DNA of 64,000 nt from Bog-473 sp963783965 (GCA_963783965.1 CAWAPQ010000013.1:574849-638848); one strand, 5' to 3'. Shown: positions 8,573 to 19,066, numbered from the stretch's first letter. Notes: generated by a model not told the origin, from the letters alone. Program-made: numbers and translations.

Positions 8573-11324
8573 ATGATGGCCGCCGAAATGGGAACGTCTC
8601 GTCCGGTTTCGCCAGGAGGGCAGCTGGTCGGCCGTCAGCGCGAGCGTGAGATCCTCAACCGGCTACTGGACGCCGGCCGTGGCGGTGTGTTGGTCGTGCA
8701 CGGCGAGGCGGGCGTCGGCAAGACCGCTCTACTCGAGTACGCAGTGGAATCTGGGCGCGGCTATCAGGTTGCCAGGACTTCAGGCGTCGAAGCGGAGGCG
8801 GAACTCCCGTTCGCGGCACTGCAGCAGCTGTGCTCTCCGTTCCTCGACCTTTTGGACCATCTCCCGCAACCCCAGCACGAGGCGCTCGGGGTCGCATTCG
8901 GACTCAGTGATGGGACGGTGCCGAATCCGTTCTTGGTCGGATTGGCAGTCCTCGGCCTCTTGTCTGAAGCGGCCGAGATGCAGCCCCTCCTCGCAGTTGT
9001 TGATGACGCCCACTGGCTGGACCAGGCTTCGGCGCGGGCCCTCGCGTTCGTGGCCCGTCGCCTGTTGGCGGAGCAGATCGTTCTTCTCTTCGCCACGCGC
9101 AACGTCGGCGACGCTCTCAATGGCCTGCCCGAGCTCTCGATTTCACCCTTGGGGCATAGAGATGCGTGGGCGCTGTTGGAGTCGGTCTTGCCAGCTCCAC
9201 TCGATGAGTCCGTCTTGGAGAGGATCGTCGTCGAGACGCGTGGGAACCCTCTCGCGCTGCTGGAGCTGCCGCGGGGGCTCACCCCGACCGAGCTCGCAGG
9301 CGGATTTGGCCTGCCGGTCGAGGTACCCCTCTCTGCCCGCATTGAGGAGAGCTTCACGCGACGACTGCTGGGTCTTCCAGACAACGTTCGTCGCTTGTTG
9401 CTCGTGGCGGCGACCGATCCGGTAGGGGATCCGGCGCTCGTGTGGCGGGCGGCGGAGCGACTCGGAATCCCGGAGTCGGCCGTTGACGTGCTCGAGTCCG
9501 AAGACTTGTTGGTTCTCGACCCGCGAGTCGTGTTCCGTCATCCGCTCGTTCGATCGGCCGTCTACCGGGCGGCCACCCCGAACGAGCGACGAGAGGCCCA
9601 CCGCGCGCTTGCGGAGGCGACTGATCCGGAACACGATCCGGACCGCCGCGCCTGGCACCGGGCACAGGCAGCCCAGAAGCCGGATGAGCAGGTTGCAGCG
9701 GAGCTGGAGGAGTCTGCAGCACGGGCGCAAGCACGGGGTGGCTACGCGGCCGCTGCGGCCTTCCTGGAACGTGCCACGACGTTGACACCCGAGGAGTCAC
9801 AAAGGTCGGGTCGTGCACTTGCGGCTGCACAGGCAAAGCTGCAAGCCGGAGCGTTGGATGACGCTTTACGCTTGGTTGCAACGGCTGAGGCAGGGGTTCT
9901 CGGTGAGTCCGATCAGGCGCGAGCCGGGTTGCTCCGCGGCCAGATTGCATTCCTCGCGACCCGCAGCGGCGACGCCGCCACTTTGCTGCTCAAAGCCGCT
10001 CGAACAGCTCCGAGAGGTCGATCCTGAGCTGGCCCGAGAGACGTACCTGGAGGCGCTGACAGCGGCCATTTTCGCCGGGCCACTGGCCGGACCGGGGGCA
10101 AGCCCACACGACATGGCAGAAGCCGCGAGTTCTGCGCCGCGGGCGCCAAAACCACGAGGACCGGATCTGCTCCTCGATGGTTTGGTTGCAGTTCTCAGCG
10201 ACAACTATGGCGCCGCCGTGCCGATTCTGCGCCAGGCGCAATGCGCCATTGAGGACGAGCCGTCGCAGACCGAGCAGCTGCGCTGGATGTGGGGAGCGAC
10301 TGTCGCAACACAGCACCTCTGGGATGACGAAGGTTGGGCGCGGCTGGCCGACCTACACCTTCAGCTCGTACGCGAGACCGGAGCGCTCAGCGAACTACCG
10401 ATCTCCCTTAGTCACCGGGGCCAGATGCACGTTCTCGCCGGTGAGCTGGCATTGGCGGCGTCTCTCCAGGAAGCCATTCAAGAGGCAACGGAGCTGACCG
10501 GAAGCTCCCTCGCCCCGTACCACGGGGTGAGTCTTGCTGCAATGCGTGGTCGCGAAGACGAAGCACGGCACTTGTTCGATACCGCTCGTGCTGAGCTGAT
10601 GGAGCGCGGAGAGGGCGCAGGCCTGTCGTTCGTCGACAGGGCGGAGTCCGTCCTCTACAACGGGCTTGGACGGTACGCGGAAGCGCTCGCGGCGGCGCAG
10701 CGGGTGGTTGGCCACACCGAGCTTGTTACATCGAATTGGGCGATGCCTGAACTGATTGAGGCAGCGGTGCGAGTCGGGGAATTTGAGCTTGCCGTCGAGG
10801 CCGATCGCAACCTGACGGACAGGAGTAGGGCCAGCGGGACGGATTGGGCCTTGGGGATCGCCGCCCGCTCGCACGCCCTGCTTCAGAATGACGTGAATGC
10901 CGAAGACCTCTACCTCGAGGCCGTCGAGCGACTCGCGCACACGCGAGTCGCCGTCGACCTGGCCCGTGCTCATTTGCTGTATGGCGAGTGGCTCCGACGT
11001 CAGCGTCGTCGCCTGGATGCCCGCGGCGAATTGCGGATCGCTCACGAGATGTTCACGGGCTTCGGCATGGAGGCTTTTGCCGAGCGAGCACGGGGAGAGC
11101 TGCAGGCGAGCGGCGAAACAGCGCGGAAGCGAACGGTAGACACGCTCGACCAACTCACCCCGCAGGAGTCACAAGTGGCCCGTTTGGCTGCAAAGGGCAG
11201 CACAAACCGAGAGATTGCCGCCCAACTCTTCATAAGCCCCAGCACCGTCGAGTACCACCTGCACAAGGCCTTCCGCAAGCTCGGCGTCAAGTCACGCACT
11301 CAGCTCGCGCAGTTGAAGTTGTAG
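8573..11324 (+). pseudogene. Large ATP-binding LuxR-family regulator (LAL type), frameshifted
   Basis: Two frames together encode a regulator of about 916 residues. The N-terminal AAA domain has Walker A GEAGVGKTAL and Walker B LLAVVDDAHWLD. A long alpha-helical, TPR-like middle part follows. The C-terminus is a LuxR helix-turn-helix with LTPQESQVARLAAKGSTNRE. The first frame ends at 10027. Removing one A of the pair at 10003-10004 continues it into the second frame (REVDPELARETYLEAL). I chose ATG 8573; ATG 8588 and TTG 8543 are alternatives. LAL proteins usually activate catabolic or secondary-metabolite genes in response to a ligand. Shared palindromes suggest control of the MFS pump and the SDR/esterase/formate dehydrogenase operon. 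Confidence 0.8.
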
Positions 11325-11542
11325 CGGCGGAAGGGGATCCGCTTTCCCGGTCCTGGCGGTATGAGACCCATTCGGAGCGCATGGTGCCGATACCAAGGCA
11401 AGTCGTACTCTCGAGCAACTATCACGAGGTTCTCCGCCTGCAGCAGATTGACCTGGTTTGTGTGCTCACACAGATACATGGATTCGTGGGCTCGAGGCCG
11501 TTGATCTAGGGCTTGGCGCCGGCTTTCACTACGCTGCGCGTT

Positions 11543-13201
11543 GTGGCTGACAAAGGACGGCGTGCCGCGGAACTCCTGGTCCAGTGCCTCGAACACGAGG
11601 GTGTCAACTGCGTTTTCGGCATTCCCGGGGAGGAGAACATCTACCTCACCGAGGCGCTGTCCCGATCCACCATCCGCTACGTACTGGTTCGGCACGAGCA
11701 AGCGGCGTCGTTCATGGCCGAAATACATGGTCGGCTCACAGGCAGAGCCGGAGTCTGCTCGGCCACCCTGGGACCGGGTGCCATCAATCTGCTGCTGGGA
11801 ACGGCTGACGCCTACACCAACAGCACGCCCCTGCTCGCCCTCTCGGCACAGGTGGGATTGAACCGGATCTACAAGGAATCGCATCAGAGCGTCGATCTGG
11901 TGTCGATGTTCGCGCCGGTGACAAAGTGGTCCGACCTGATTCTTAGTCCCGGCGCCATCCCTGAGATGATCCGCAAGGCGTTCAAGATCGCCCAGACCGA
12001 GCGACCAGGCGCCGTGTATCTCGGAGTGCCCGAGGACGTCGAAGCCGCCCTCGTTCCTGATCGGCTGGCGCCGCTTGAAATCAATACACCTCGGACCGAT
12101 CAGCCGTCACCCTCTCAAATTGCGAGGGCGGCCGCAGTGCTGGACGCAAGCGAGCGACCCATCATCCTGGCCGGGCACGGAGCGGCCCGTTCGGGAGCCG
12201 CCCAGGCGCTGCTTCGTTTCTCCGAGCAATTGGGCCTGCCGGTGGCGACCACATTTCACGGCAAGGGCGTGTTCCCCGACGATCACCCGTACTCTCTCGG
12301 TGCCGTCGGATTCATGAGTCATGACTACGTCAACTTCGGGTTTGACGATGCAGATGTGATCGTCAGCGTCGGGTACGAACTACAGGAGTTCGACCCCGTT
12401 CGGATCAACCCCGGTGCGGACAAGCAGATCATCCACCTGAGCCGCGTGCCCGCAGAAGTGGATGCGCGTTACGTCGTCGACGTCGGAATCCAGGCCGACA
12501 TCGGGAACACACTGGATGCCCTGGGCGAGGCGACGACTCGACGGTTCGACCAAGGAACGAGAGGCGAGAAGATCCGGCGGCTCCTGGCCGACGAACTTGT
12601 CCAGGGAGCAGCCGACGATAGTTTTCCGCTGAAGCCTCAACGAGTCGTCGCGGACACTCGAGCGGCGCTTGGCCGTTCTGACATCGTCCTCGCCGACACA
12701 GGTGCCGTGAAGATGTGGATGGCTCGCCTTTACCCCACCTTCGAGCCCAACACCTGCTTGATCTCCAATGGGCTCTCGACGATGGGCTTCGCCCTGCCAG
12801 GCGCCATCGCTGCATCTCTGGCGGTGCCCGGACGCAGGGTGCTGGCGGCAGTCGGAGACGGAGCCTTCCTCATGAACTCACAGGAGATCGAGACGGCCCT
12901 CCGTGAGGGCATCCGCTTGGTCATCTTGATCTGGGAGGACCGTGCCTATGGCCTGATCGGCTGGAAGATGGACCTGGAGCTCGGTCACCATGTGGAAGTC
13001 GATTTCTCCAATCCCGACTTCGTGGCATATGCGGAGAGCTTTGGGGCCCGGGGATACCGGGTCGGTGCCGCCGATGATCTTCTCCCCGCGCTCGAAGAGG
13101 CCCTGGCCGCCGACACGGTGTCGGTGATCACCTGCCCTGTCGACTACACCGAGAACCTCCGCCTCACCGCCGCCCTCGGCGAACTCTCCGGCCCCTTCTG
13201 A
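11543..13201 (+). CDS. Thiamine-diphosphate enzyme, acetolactate synthase-like
   Basis: The 552-residue protein has the three-domain layout of the acetolactate synthase/pyruvate decarboxylase superfamily. It has an N-terminal PYR domain with the activating Glu in VRHEQAAS (about 52), a central FAD-like domain, and a C-terminal PP domain with GDGAFLMNSQE near 438 and the later WEDRAYG. It resembles the catabolic AlsS/IlvB group, so condensation of 2-keto acids is likely. GTG at 11543 gives the family-typical N-terminus (VADKGRRAAELL), and TTG 11513 would add ten residues. No clear ribosome site is visible for either. It stands alone, 218 bp after the LuxR gene; I see nothing in that gap. Confidence 0.85.
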   Translation: MADKGRRAAELLVQCLEHEGVNCVFGIPGEENIYLTEALSRSTIRYVLVRHEQAASFMAEIHGRLTGRAGVCSATLGPGAINLLLGTADAYTNSTPLLALSAQVGLNRIYKESHQSVDLVSMFAPVTKWSDLILSPGAIPEMIRKAFKIAQTERPGAVYLGVPEDVEAALVPDRLAPLEINTPRTDQPSPSQIARAAAVLDASERPIILAGHGAARSGAAQALLRFSEQLGLPVATTFHGKGVFPDDHPYSLGAVGFMSHDYVNFGFDDADVIVSVGYELQEFDPVRINPGADKQIIHLSRVPAEVDARYVVDVGIQADIGNTLDALGEATTRRFDQGTRGEKIRRLLADELVQGAADDSFPLKPQRVVADTRAALGRSDIVLADTGAVKMWMARLYPTFEPNTCLISNGLSTMGFALPGAIAASLAVPGRRVLAAVGDGAFLMNSQEIETALREGIRLVILIWEDRAYGLIGWKMDLELGHHVEVDFSNPDFVAYAESFGARGYRVGAADDLLPALEEALAADTVSVITCPVDYTENLRLTAALGELSGPF

Positions 13202-13490
13202 CAATCGGATGACGGCCTGGTCGCGGCGACGGAATGGCCGATGGGGCATTGCAATGGCCCGGACGATGACCCAGAAGCCTGCGGTCTATTGCCTCACCTC
13301 ACCCAGTCGGCGAGGACAGGCAAGGAATCAATGACGCCAACCGCTCGTTGCCTCGCGATCGGATGATCTGTCGGCGCATCGCTCCTCGAGTATGACGAGT
13401 TCAGCGACCAGAGCATCGACTATTGAGCGCCACCAGGGCGGCCGAATTCGGGCCTGCGCGGGGCGACGAATAGGAGTGTACGTTGACCGT

Positions 13491-14303
13491 GTGCCGATGT
13501 ACATAGATCGCCACGACGCCCCCGGGGTCACGCCCGAAGAAATTGCCAACGCGCACCGGCTCGACGTAGCGATCCAGGACAAGCACGGAGTGCACTATCA
13601 CACTTACTGGTTTGAGCCTGAGAACGGGACGGTATTTTGTCTCGCAGAAGGGCCGAGCAAGCAAGCGGTCGAGACCGTACATCGGGAATCGCATGGCCTG
13701 TTGGCAAGCACGATTTTGGAGCTTGATGAGCTTGCGCCGTTGAATGACTTCTTCGAGTCCTTGCCGAATCATCCTGTGGGTACCGCGTACAGCGAACCGG
13801 CCATGCGAGCGATTGTCTTCACCGACGTGTGCGGGTCTGTCGCCCAAACGCAACAACTCGGCGATGACGGCCACATGCTCTTGCTCACAGAACACAACGA
13901 GATCGTTCGTGACGAACTCGTCAAACACAACGGTCGTGAAGTCAAACATACCGGCGACGGCATCATGGCCGCCTTCACGTCCGTCGTTTCGGCCGTCAAC
14001 TTCGCGGTGGACGTGCAACGACGGCTTCGCGAACGCAATCTGAAGGCCGTCATCCCGTTCGATGTGAGCATCGGTATCAGCGCGGGCGAGCCAGTCACTG
14101 ATGACAACGACGACTTGTTCGGTGCCGCGGTGCAACTTGCCGCCCGGCTGTGCAGTGCCGCATCTCCTGGCGATATAGCCGTATCGGTGGCCGTCCGCGA
14201 ATTATGCGTTGGCAAATCTTTCCAATTTGAGGATCACGCTGAAATCATGCTCAAAGGTCTGCCGGAACCGACTCATATCTACGGAGTGTCCTGGCGCGAA
14301 TGA
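13491..14303 (+). CDS. DUF4242 domain fused to class III adenylate/guanylate cyclase domain
   Basis: The 270-residue protein joins two domains. Residues 1-85 (MPMYIDRHDAPGVTPEE) match the small DUF4242 family, whose best-known member binds nickel. Residues about 105-268 form a class III nucleotide cyclase catalytic domain, with metal-binding Asp112 (VFTDVCGS) and Asp156 (HTGDGIMAAF). It should act in the cytoplasm, making cAMP or cGMP or serving as a sensor. GTG 13491 fits the family start MPMYIDRHD; AGGAG lies about 15 nt upstream, and ATG 13497 is the alternative. The 289 bp before it contain no supported gene. Confidence 0.85.
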   Translation: MPMYIDRHDAPGVTPEEIANAHRLDVAIQDKHGVHYHTYWFEPENGTVFCLAEGPSKQAVETVHRESHGLLASTILELDELAPLNDFFESLPNHPVGTAYSEPAMRAIVFTDVCGSVAQTQQLGDDGHMLLLTEHNEIVRDELVKHNGREVKHTGDGIMAAFTSVVSAVNFAVDVQRRLRERNLKAVIPFDVSIGISAGEPVTDDNDDLFGAAVQLAARLCSAASPGDIAVSVAVRELCVGKSFQFEDHAEIMLKGLPEPTHIYGVSWRE

Positions 14304-14493
14304 TTTACCGAGAGGGCTTCGGGACGAAATGTCGCAACTCTGACGGTACGGCACCTAGGCTCGGATGACTCACGAACCCGTCGTGCCCGGGCATCGGATT
14401 GAGTCGACCGGCATGTACTTCGTGGAGCCGCCGTCAAGACGTTACGCGCGATTCTTTCTGTTGTGAACGTGCGTCTGAGCCGCTGCCGCGAGG

Positions 14494-14898
14494 TCAGGGC
14501 CTGAGCGCTGCCTCGGTCTGGGCGGTGTCCTCGGTTCCCCGATAGAAGGCAATCCTCCCGTTCTCGAACCGGAAATAGTGGTGCAAGTCGTGGTCGATGA
14601 TCTTCCCGGTCGCCCGTGATGTCGCTCGACAGTGCACCACCGTGTGCACCTCGGTGTCATTCGCGGCGAACGCGTACGGGTCGAACACATTAACTTCCAT
14701 GTTTGAGCCGAACGCCTCGAAGAGCGAGGCCACGCCGTCCTTGCCGTGACGCACCCCATACCAGGGCGCTGCTGTCGACGAGGCTTCGGCCGCCCAATTC
14801 ACATCGTCTGTCACAGCGTCGAGGACGACTTCGAGATCTCCCCTCCCGAAAGCCTCGTAAACCCCCTGGATCGTCTTGACGTTTTCGTTCGCTCCCAT
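14494..14898 (-). CDS. SnoaL-like / NTF2-fold protein
   Basis: A 134-residue protein of the SnoaL-like ketosteroid-isomerase superfamily: a helix-rich start with VYEAFGRGDLEVVLDAV, the conserved W of VNWAAE, and a terminal sheet ending HHYFRFENGRIAFYRG. Members act as small hydrolases, isomerases or ligand-binding proteins, and the reaction cannot be read here. ATG 14898 is preceded by AGGGAG; the longer frame to 14967 has no such site. It is monocistronic and points away from the P450 cluster. Confidence 0.85.
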   Translation of the reverse strand: MGANENVKTIQGVYEAFGRGDLEVVLDAVTDDVNWAAEASSTAAPWYGVRHGKDGVASLFEAFGSNMEVNVFDPYAFAANDTEVHTVVHCRATSRATGKIIDHDLHHYFRFENGRIAFYRGTEDTAQTEAALRP

Positions 14899-15600
14899 CG
14901 TCAACTCCCTTCGACCGAAGGCTTCCCCATGAAATAGCCTCCAACCGATAGCTTGGCGCCTCTTCACGGAGCGTCAAGTGAGTAGTGATCGGCTCTCTGC
15001 TTACTCAGGTACTGAGACGCCAGACGACTTTCTCGAACTCCGGAATACTCGCCGCGGGCACGGCGGATCGGCACATGCAGAACACAATGGTCAGCCTTGA
15101 CGGCCTGCCCGCGCTGGACCTCGGAAGCTGACATTCGGCGGCAAGACGCACACGCCTTGACACGTTTTTGGACGTCACAGAAGCAGTTCGGCACCAGCAT
15201 TGGGTACGGCGCCTACTGCCCCACGGGTCGCTGCCGTGGCAGGTCGGGGTCGCCGAGTTCCAGGCTGGTGGGAGTGCCGGTGCGATTCCCCACCTCATTC
15301 GACTCGCCTTCCCGTACGCCACCCGATCGGTGCTGATGGTCAGGGTGATGGTCGCGACAACCCTGGTCGCGCTCCCCCACCTTCGATGGGTGTCCAGGAG
15401 GTCACGTCGAGGCCTCCGAACAGGGGGCCTTCCGGTGTGAACCCCAGCGAATTCCCAGGTGCGTTGCGGGCGATCGATGTCTGCCTATCGACAGAGACCT
15501 GACGAGGAGGTACAAAGGGGAGTTGCAGCTACGTCCTGGGCTGCCCCCAACCCGTGAGCGGGGTTGGGACCGTCACGGCTCGCTGGCGCGGAGGTGACAG
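14899..15600. other. Intergenic region, no recognisable gene
   Basis: About 700 bp separate the SnoaL-like gene from the P450. Several short frames cross it on both strands (for example minus 14964-15200 and plus 15097-15336), but none has a recognisable domain, a good ribosome site or family-like composition. No operator of either regulatory class is present. The P450 promoter presumably lies in the right half. Confidence 0.5.
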
Positions 15601-16851
15601 ATGACGATCACGGAGTCGCTGAAGGCTTGGGGATCGTACGAGATCGACGATCCCTTCCCGGTGTTCGCAGAGGTCCGCCGGCTCGGTCCGGTACACGCAG
15701 TGACGTTGGCCGACGGACACAGAGCGTGGCTCGTCGTCCGCTACGACGACGCTCGGGGCGCCCTCAACGAGCCCCGGCTCTCCAAGGACATGCATGCGGC
15801 GCTGGCGACCGGCTCGGGTGTGGTGGCCGAAGGCCTCCCGGGTCCAGCATTCGCTCGGCACGTGCTCACGGTCGACCCTCCCGACCACACCCGTCTGCGG
15901 CGACTCTTGTCAGCTGCCTTTTCAACGCGGCGAGTCGAGACGCTGCGCACCCGCGTTCAGACCATCACTGACGACCTCCTCGACGACATAGCTCGACACG
16001 AGCCCGACAGCCGGGTCGATCTGGTCGCAAGTTTCGCATTCCCGCTGCCATTCACGGTCATCTGCGAACTCCTCGGCGTATCCCAGTCGGACCGTGCCTC
16101 GCTCGGCGAGGGATTCACCAAGATGCTCGTCCCCACATCGAATCCGCAAGAGTATGCAGCCGCCAAAGAGGCGTCCGACTCGGTCGTCGCGATGTTGCGA
16201 TCGCTCGTCGAAACCAAGCGGATCGATCCCGGTGACGATCTCGTTTCTGATCTGATCAGTGCCCGCGACGGAGAGGAGCGTCTTGACACCCAGGAGTTGC
16301 TCTCCACGATCTTTCAGCTGATTGTCGCCGGACACGACACGACCGCCAGTCTCATCGGCAACAGCCTCGTCGCCCTGTTTCGCAACCCTGCTCAGCTTGC
16401 CGAACTCCGCGCCGATCCGGCGAAGATTCCCAGGGCCGTCGAGGAGTTCCTTCGCTACGACGCACCTGTTCCGCATTCGACGTTTCGCTATACAACCTCA
16501 CCGATCACTCTCGGAGGTGTGGCAATACCTGCCGGTGAACAGGTGATCATTTGCTTGGCGGCGGCCAACCGGGACGCAGACCGATACGCACGTCCCGAGA
16601 CGCTCGATCTCGACAGGGATGAGGCCCGTCATCTCGCATTCGGGCACGGTATCCACCACTGTCTCGGTGCACCGCTGGCACGGATGGAGGGCCAACTGGC
16701 CCTGGGGACACTCCTCCGCAGATTTCCGGCGCTCTCTCTCGCGGTGCCGATTGGAGACCTGCACTGGGGCCACGGCGACGGCCTCGTGCTGCGCGGCCTA
16801 TCCCAGCTGCCGGTGATCCCCGGCCCGGCCATCTCGAGGTCACCACAATGA
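15601..16851 (+). CDS. Cytochrome P450
   Basis: The 416-residue soluble bacterial P450 has all key motifs: I-helix AGHDTTAS at about 243, ExxR in EEFLRY near 282, and the haem loop FGHGIHHCLG with the Cys ligand near 354. It hydroxylates or otherwise oxidises a hydrophobic substrate using electrons from ferredoxin; no ferredoxin gene is nearby. GGAGGTGACAG immediately before the ATG fixes the start. Its stop overlaps the ATG of the methyltransferase fusion by 4 bp, so the two are translationally coupled. Confidence 0.95.
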   Translation: MTITESLKAWGSYEIDDPFPVFAEVRRLGPVHAVTLADGHRAWLVVRYDDARGALNEPRLSKDMHAALATGSGVVAEGLPGPAFARHVLTVDPPDHTRLRRLLSAAFSTRRVETLRTRVQTITDDLLDDIARHEPDSRVDLVASFAFPLPFTVICELLGVSQSDRASLGEGFTKMLVPTSNPQEYAAAKEASDSVVAMLRSLVETKRIDPGDDLVSDLISARDGEERLDTQELLSTIFQLIVAGHDTTASLIGNSLVALFRNPAQLAELRADPAKIPRAVEEFLRYDAPVPHSTFRYTTSPITLGGVAIPAGEQVIICLAAANRDADRYARPETLDLDRDEARHLAFGHGIHHCLGAPLARMEGQLALGTLLRRFPALSLAVPIGDLHWGHGDGLVLRGLSQLPVIPGPAISRSPQ

Positions 16852-18305
16852 CGGAGGACCCCGCAGTGTCGACCCCGATCGACGAAAGCTGGCGCGGGGT
16901 CGACGAGGGTTGGGGACGACGGGCCGTTGATTTTTCCACTCTCGGCGAACCGATGAACTGTCGCGAGTACGTGGCGCTGCACCACCGACTTGGCGTCAGC
17001 GCCGGCGAGACGCTGCTCGACGTTGCTTGCGGGGCGGGTCTCGCGATTGAGTTAGCCGGCCTGCGCGGTGCTCGGTGCGCCGGCATCGACGCGTCGGAAC
17101 GCCTTGTGGCGGTGGCTCGGGACCGGAATCCGGGAGTCGACCTGCGGGTCGGAGACATGCATGCCCTGCCTTGGGATGACGGAGCTTTCGACGTCGTCAC
17201 CAGTTTCCGCGGCATCTGGGGCACGACCCCGGATGCGATCGCCGAGGTGTGCCGCGTCCTGGTCCCCGGCGGCCGGGTCGGACTCACGGTGTGGGGTCAC
17301 ATCAAAGCGTCTCCGGGCGCCTGGGCGCTGGCACCCTTCTCTCTCGCCGCGACCCCAAAGGTGGAGAACCAAGCCGCCATGGTGGCCCTCGGCCGTCCCG
17401 GCGCCGGCGAGACCTTCCTTCAGGACGCCGGCCTGACCGACGTGGAGCGGATCGACATCCCCTTCGTTTTCGAGTTCGCCGACCCAGAGCTCTACGCACG
17501 GGCCTTGGCGTCGACCGGGCCGGCTTTTGAGGCGATGGAGGCGGTCGGCGAGAGTGCATTCTTGCAGGCGGCGCGCGATCTGGCTCGCGAGAAGGTCCGC
17601 GTTGGTCTTCCCCTTCGGGCGCCCGTTGCGGTTGTGGGCTACATCGCCAGGAAGCCGGCCCGACAGATTCCCATCGGCGACCACACGTCGAGAGCCCAAA
17701 CCGACGAGTCGAGTGCGGGCTTCCTCGCGGCGCCAAGACACTCGCCAGAGGTGGAGCACCTGTTCGATGAAGATCGAAAGGCCGTCGGATATGTGATGAA
17801 TGTCTCACGTCTGTGGGCATACATGCCAACCACTCTCGAAGGCCTGTCCGATCTCATGGGTCAAGCGACCCTGGCCGGCGCCCTCACCCTTCGGCAACGG
17901 GCTCTCCTCATTACGGCCGCCGCATCAGCTCTGGGCGACTCTTATTGCTCCCTGGCATGGGGCAAGAAGCTCGCGGCGGAGACAGGGCCAGAGGTCGCGG
18001 CCGCTGTCATTCGGGGTGCAGACGACGATTTGGACCCCAGCGAACGGGCGCTCGCCGATTGGGCTCGAGCTGTCGCAACGGACCCGAACACCCTTGAGGT
18101 CAAAGACATCCAGCGTCTGCGGGACGCCGGCTTCGATGAGACGCAGATCTTCGCGATCACGACATTCGTCGCCCTCCGTCTCGCCTTCTCGACCGTCAAC
18201 GATGCGCTGGGGGCACGTCCAGATTCGCAGCTGGGCGCTTCGACGCCAGCTCCGGTTGTGTCTGCTGTCACGTTCGGGCGCCCCTTGGAGCCAGAGAATG
18301 AATAG
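16848..18305 (+). CDS. Fusion of SAM-dependent methyltransferase and CMD/AhpD-like domain
   Basis: The 485-residue protein joins two parts. Residues about 1-270 are a class I methyltransferase, with the SAM loop LLDVACGAGLAIE near 66-78 and the acidic strand CAGIDAS. Residues about 300-450 resemble the carboxymuconolactone decarboxylase/AhpD peroxidase-like family; the redox region reads DSYCSLAWG, with one Cys of the usual CxxC. A linker at about 275-300 (IPIGDHTSRAQTDESS) separates them. No frame break is seen, so the fusion looks genuine. It overlaps the P450 stop by 4 bp, which suggests that the P450 product is methylated or further processed. Substrate unknown. Confidence 0.85.
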   Translation: MTEDPAVSTPIDESWRGVDEGWGRRAVDFSTLGEPMNCREYVALHHRLGVSAGETLLDVACGAGLAIELAGLRGARCAGIDASERLVAVARDRNPGVDLRVGDMHALPWDDGAFDVVTSFRGIWGTTPDAIAEVCRVLVPGGRVGLTVWGHIKASPGAWALAPFSLAATPKVENQAAMVALGRPGAGETFLQDAGLTDVERIDIPFVFEFADPELYARALASTGPAFEAMEAVGESAFLQAARDLAREKVRVGLPLRAPVAVVGYIARKPARQIPIGDHTSRAQTDESSAGFLAAPRHSPEVEHLFDEDRKAVGYVMNVSRLWAYMPTTLEGLSDLMGQATLAGALTLRQRALLITAAASALGDSYCSLAWGKKLAAETGPEVAAAVIRGADDDLDPSERALADWARAVATDPNTLEVKDIQRLRDAGFDETQIFAITTFVALRLAFSTVNDALGARPDSQLGASTPAPVVSAVTFGRPLEPENE

Positions 18306-18470
18306 GCAGGCGCCCGCGGTGCACGTGCCCAGGACCTTCCTGGCGAAAGGCGCAGTCAATACGAGATGGCCGACACGTTCAGAAGGTTGGTGGACGCCAC
18401 TGAACGTCACCCGACCAGATGTTGTCACCCTACGGGGACTCCCCCCGTCGAATGAGAAGGAGCAATCCAA

Positions 18471-19031
18471 ATGACAGCTACGGATACACCAGTGAACAAC
18501 GGCGTCAACGTCGAGGCCCTCTTGGGCGCCCGGGCTGCGCTCACCGATGCGCCCCAAGCGGCGCAGTTCCAATGGCGGGCAACCTGTGAATGGAAGAACG
18601 GCACCCACAGCCACTCAACGGTCGATGGTTTCTTCGGTCTTGGCGAGGAGCAGAGCCACCGCACCCAATACCTCTTCGACGCCGACCACCCAGAGATATT
18701 CGCCTCTGAGGACAATGGCGCGACCCCGACTGAATACGTGCTCGTCGCCCTCGCCAGCTGCCTCACCGCCGGCGTAGCCGCCGTTGCGCAGAACCGCGAT
18801 ATCCAGCTGCGCAGTGTCTCGGCGACGATCGAAGGCAGCATGGACGTTCGCGGCATCCTTGGGGTGGACAGCGACGTCCGCAATGGTTTCAGTGATATCA
18901 AAGTGACGTACGACATCGACGCGGACGCGTCGCCCGACGACATCAAGGCGCTCGTTGCACAGTCGCAGAAGCGTTCGGCCGTGTACGACATCATCACCAA
19001 CCCGACAAACGTGAGCGTCACCGTTCGCTGA
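18471..19031 (+). CDS. OsmC-family protein
   Basis: The 186-residue protein has the OsmC/Ohr fold. The first redox Cys is kept as Cys97 in VALASCLTAG, and the paired glutamate/arginine region is diverged. The second Cys, expected in the C-terminal helix, is Ser169 in KRSAVYD. With one Cys, the usual disulfide-based peroxidase cycle is doubtful. AGAAGGAG lies upstream of the ATG. The next gene, a flavin monooxygenase, starts 36 bp after the stop, so the two are probably co-transcribed. Confidence 0.88.
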   Translation: MTATDTPVNNGVNVEALLGARAALTDAPQAAQFQWRATCEWKNGTHSHSTVDGFFGLGEEQSHRTQYLFDADHPEIFASEDNGATPTEYVLVALASCLTAGVAAVAQNRDIQLRSVSATIEGSMDVRGILGVDSDVRNGFSDIKVTYDIDADASPDDIKALVAQSQKRSAVYDIITNPTNVSVTVR

Positions 19032-19066
19032 CCGAACTTGTACTCGGGAGAATAGAGACCGGCTCC

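Noticed and set aside
14964..15336. Short frames (minus 14964-15200, plus 15097-15336)
   Set aside because: They have no domain, no ribosome site and no family resemblance, so I leave the region as non-coding.
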